Positions 47,410 to 49,200 of a stretch of DNA of 49,200 nt are shown here, piece after piece. Source of the DNA: a virus; IMG/VR virus record IMGVR_UViG_3300030521_000003, positions 1 through 49,200 of that record; one strand, given 5' to 3'. Each line of letters starts with the position of its first letter. Within the stretch, counting starts at the first letter, position 1. Both the position numbers and the translations under genes were made by a program. A model generated the notes under the pieces. The model made no database searches and was not told the DNA's origin. It saw only the letters and a list, made by a program, of their open reading frames with translations.

Positions 47410-49200
47410 TTATAGTCCAAATGCACGCGGGTTGCTTATCATAAAGGCCCGCGCAGATGTACCCATTTTCTGAAGCTCGTTACGCGGTACTTCGCGAATA
47501 TCGCCGCGATCAACAAGAGTTTGGATTGCTCGTTTGATATTATCAGCCGGACGCCCGCCGCTTCTATCACCTTTAAAGGATGCTTTCTGCGTAAGACGCT
47601 TATAAACGTAGGCGTAGGAGATAATGCGTTCGGCATGTAGAACTAGCGGAACTTGGTACTTTTCAACATCTGAATGCGCGCAAACAAGATACTCGCGGAA
47701 GCAATCCGTAATGTCTACCATCTGCCGCTGTTCCGAGCCTTCGAAACCAATTTCGCCGGAATCGAAGCAAGCTAGAATTGCTTTGGTGTCGTCGTGAACC
47801 ATCGAGATAGCCCAATTGGCAATCTCGTAATTAATCGTTGGTTCGTAAGGGTGACAGCCTACCGCAACAGTCGCCGCTAACTTTAACGCTTTCATATGGG
47901 AACGGTTCCACAGTTGAGCGCGCACGCCGCCTGTGCTGGTTCGCAGAGCTTCGTTAATTTCTTCGTCACAAAAATCATTCCAGTGTTCGAACAGAGCTAA
48001 ACCGTCGTCAGTATAGCCAACGTTAATAACTTGATCCTGTTCGTTCAATGCAAGCGCGTTAGTACAAATACTAGCCATTCCTTGTACAAGCTCGTTAGAC
48101 GGTCTAGCGAATGGCGCTTTGGCATTCTTTTTAGGTCGAAAGCCTTTATATTCAATGATAGAGAATCGAGGAACCAAGCCCGAACTAATCATTGATTCAT
48201 CAAGTGCTTTGTAAAATTCCTCGGGCGTTGATTCGCCCAATAATGAGAAAGCAGGCGCCTTAGTGGCGTCGGTGGAATCGTCCTTTTGACTGTTAATCGT
48301 TGCCTTAAATACGTCGCCATGTCCCGAAATGTTATAAAGCTCTAGTAACATTTTCATAAGGCCGCGACGGTTTGGGTCGGCGTTTGGCGAACAGATTTCC
48401 TGAAGCCACAAACCAATCTCCCCCGGCATAGCGACGAACGATTTGGAATGACGGTGAAAGTGTTTTGACAAAGCTTGCCGTGAAGATATTTCGCCCGGCC
48501 CTATGAACAAATGCGAGTTAGGTGCAAGGTTAGCAACTGCTGCCATTATCTTGTCAATGCCGCCGCGCATTGCTTCTTTACCCGTTCCGGTAGGAGCGAG
48601 TAACAAAGTATATTGGTTAAGACCAGTTCCGCTTATGTTGTAAGCGCGGCCAGCAACACCAGAAAGAAGGCCGACAGCGCCAGCCAATGCAATCTCAAAC
48701 ACTGGACGCGTGGCAGCCTCATAAATGAACTGCGCAAGCATACCGACAATACCGGGCGGAACTGTGTAAGTTCGTTGACCTTTGCGGCGCTCTACAGACT
48801 TCGGCGCTTCTTTCAAAACTTTATCTAAAACTTCCGGCGCCGTTTCATTGTGAACATTCAAACGCGCTTGTTGAATTTGAGCATCAACGGCTTTCTTCGC
48901 CAGAATAGCCGACTCAATTTGAAGCTTAAGACCTTCAATATCAATTGGCGGTAACTCATGGTCAAAGCTACGAAGAATCATTGTTTCAACATAATCATTC
49001 CGCCAAGCTTTGTCGCGTTGACCCAATCCCGAGCCGCGAAAGATACGGGTAATCTGCGCCCGGTTCTTCGTATAGAAGGCGATGATGTCGATTAGGGCAA
49101 AGTCAGCGTCTGACTGAGAATTGTAATAGACTTGCCAGTTACCCATGTAAAGATCGGCAAACTTAGCGCCGTTAGAAGCGTTGTATGCCATTGAGCAAAC
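47410..49200 (-). CDS. Primase-polymerase/ATPase, middle and C-terminal part (from 724)
   Basis: Continuation of the gene starting at 724; the frame is open through 49200. In whole-protein numbering, residues about 235-275 (FYTKNRAQITRIFRGSGLGQ, then DYVETMIL) form the helical domain that follows the polymerase domain in NrS-1-type enzymes. Residues from about 340 to 620 are a DUF3987-like ATPase: Walker A-like APTGTGKEA (about 401-409), then GPGEISSRQALSKHF, MPGEIGLWLQEIC, and SLLGESTPEEFY. The last 150 residues include a winged-helix-like end (QTLVDRGDIREVPRNELQKM). It combines priming with a helicase or loader-type motor in one chain. Start, stop and the join are clear; enzyme activities are inferred. 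Confidence 0.87.
   Translation of the reverse strand, partial: VCSMAYNASNGAKFADLYMGNWQVYYNSQSDADFALIDIIAFYTKNRAQITRIFRGSGLGQRDKAWRNDYVETMILRSFDHELPPIDIEGLKLQIESAILAKKAVDAQIQQARLNVHNETAPEVLDKVLKEAPKSVERRKGQRTYTVPPGIVGMLAQFIYEAATRPVFEIALAGAVGLLSGVAGRAYNISGTGLNQYTLLLAPTGTGKEAMRGGIDKIMAAVANLAPNSHLFIGPGEISSRQALSKHFHRHSKSFVAMPGEIGLWLQEICSPNADPNRRGLMKMLLELYNISGHGDVFKATINSQKDDSTDATKAPAFSLLGESTPEEFYKALDESMISSGLVPRFSIIEYKGFRPKKNAKAPFARPSNELVQGMASICTNALALNEQDQVINVGYTDDGLALFEHWNDFCDEEINEALRTSTGGVRAQLWNRSHMKALKLAATVAVGCHPYEPTINYEIANWAISMVHDDTKAILACFDSGEIGFEGSEQRQMVDITDCFREYLVCAHSDVEKYQVPLVLHAERIISYAYVYKRLTQKASFKGDRSGGRPADNIKRAIQTLVDRGDIREVPRNELQKMGTSARAFMISNPRAFGL
49074..49200. repeat. Terminal overlap, right copy
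   Basis: Matches bases 1-127 except for G at 49079 instead of T at 6. Removing one copy gives a circle of about 49,073 bp. Confidence 0.93.

Noticed and set aside
1-49200. Lysogeny genes, tRNA genes, CRISPR arrays, insertion sequences or a reverse-transcriptase diversification system
   Set aside because: None seen by reading: no integrase-like or transposase-like protein, no cloverleaf recognised, no spaced repeat array, and no reverse transcriptase. A dedicated tRNA scan was not possible.

Overview
The window is one essentially complete genome of a tailed double-stranded DNA phage with a long non-contractile tail (siphovirus-like), cut open at an arbitrary point. Bases 1-127 recur at 49074-49200 (121 identical bases, then one mismatch in the outer six), and the primase gene runs off one end and resumes at the other, so the molecule closes into a circle of about 49,073 bp. 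The Rz/Rz1 spanin pair, T4-type lysozyme and lambda-type tail assembly genes indicate a Gram-negative host. A Pseudomonas-like host is plausible from gene content but is not proven by sequence alone. I see no integrase, excisionase, tRNA gene or CRISPR array, so a strictly lytic lifestyle is likely.

Layout on the circle. (1) 0.96 kb leftward through the contig junction to 47.0 kb: a small HTH protein, a primase-polymerase/ATPase of about 795 aa and a gene interrupted at a C7 homopolymer. (2) 1.0-9.4 kb, rightward from a strong sigma70-type promoter: replication and recombination genes (Sak4-like ATPase, DUF669 SSB with a Q/N-rich tail, Cas4-like nuclease, SF2 helicase, possible sliding clamp, family B DNA polymerase). 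(3) 34.3-9.4 kb, leftward: lysis genes, terminase, portal, MuF-like protein, scaffold, capsid, head-tail joining genes, tail tube, G/GT chaperones with a -1 frameshift, tape measure, tail tip and fibre. (4) 41.4-34.6 kb, leftward: about 26 tiny, tightly overlapping accessory genes. (5) 41.4-41.8 kb: an AT-rich, repeat-rich divergent region that is the best origin candidate. (6) 41.8-47.0 kb, rightward: about 17 further small accessory genes in blocks with similar promoters and leaders. Bidirectional terminators sit at both convergent junctions (9.38 kb and 47.0 kb).

The most unusual feature is a 10-base sequence, TGCCCACACT (reverse AGTGTGGGCA), found in at least 18 exact copies where about 0.1 is expected. 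Copies lie mostly inside genes and in all three reading frames, so selection acts on DNA rather than protein. All nine copies between 16.4 and 40.7 kb have the same orientation. Because the phage encodes a primase-polymerase resembling that of phage NrS-1, which starts synthesis at a specific template sequence, these could be priming sites; nicking sites or protein-binding sites are alternatives.

Working together, the primase-polymerase, polymerase B, clamp candidate, SSB, helicase and nuclease make the phage largely self-sufficient for replication and recombination. The leftward late module builds the virion and ends infection with holin, lysozyme and spanins. The two small-gene islands flanking the putative origin probably act early on the host, but almost none of them can be assigned a function from sequence.
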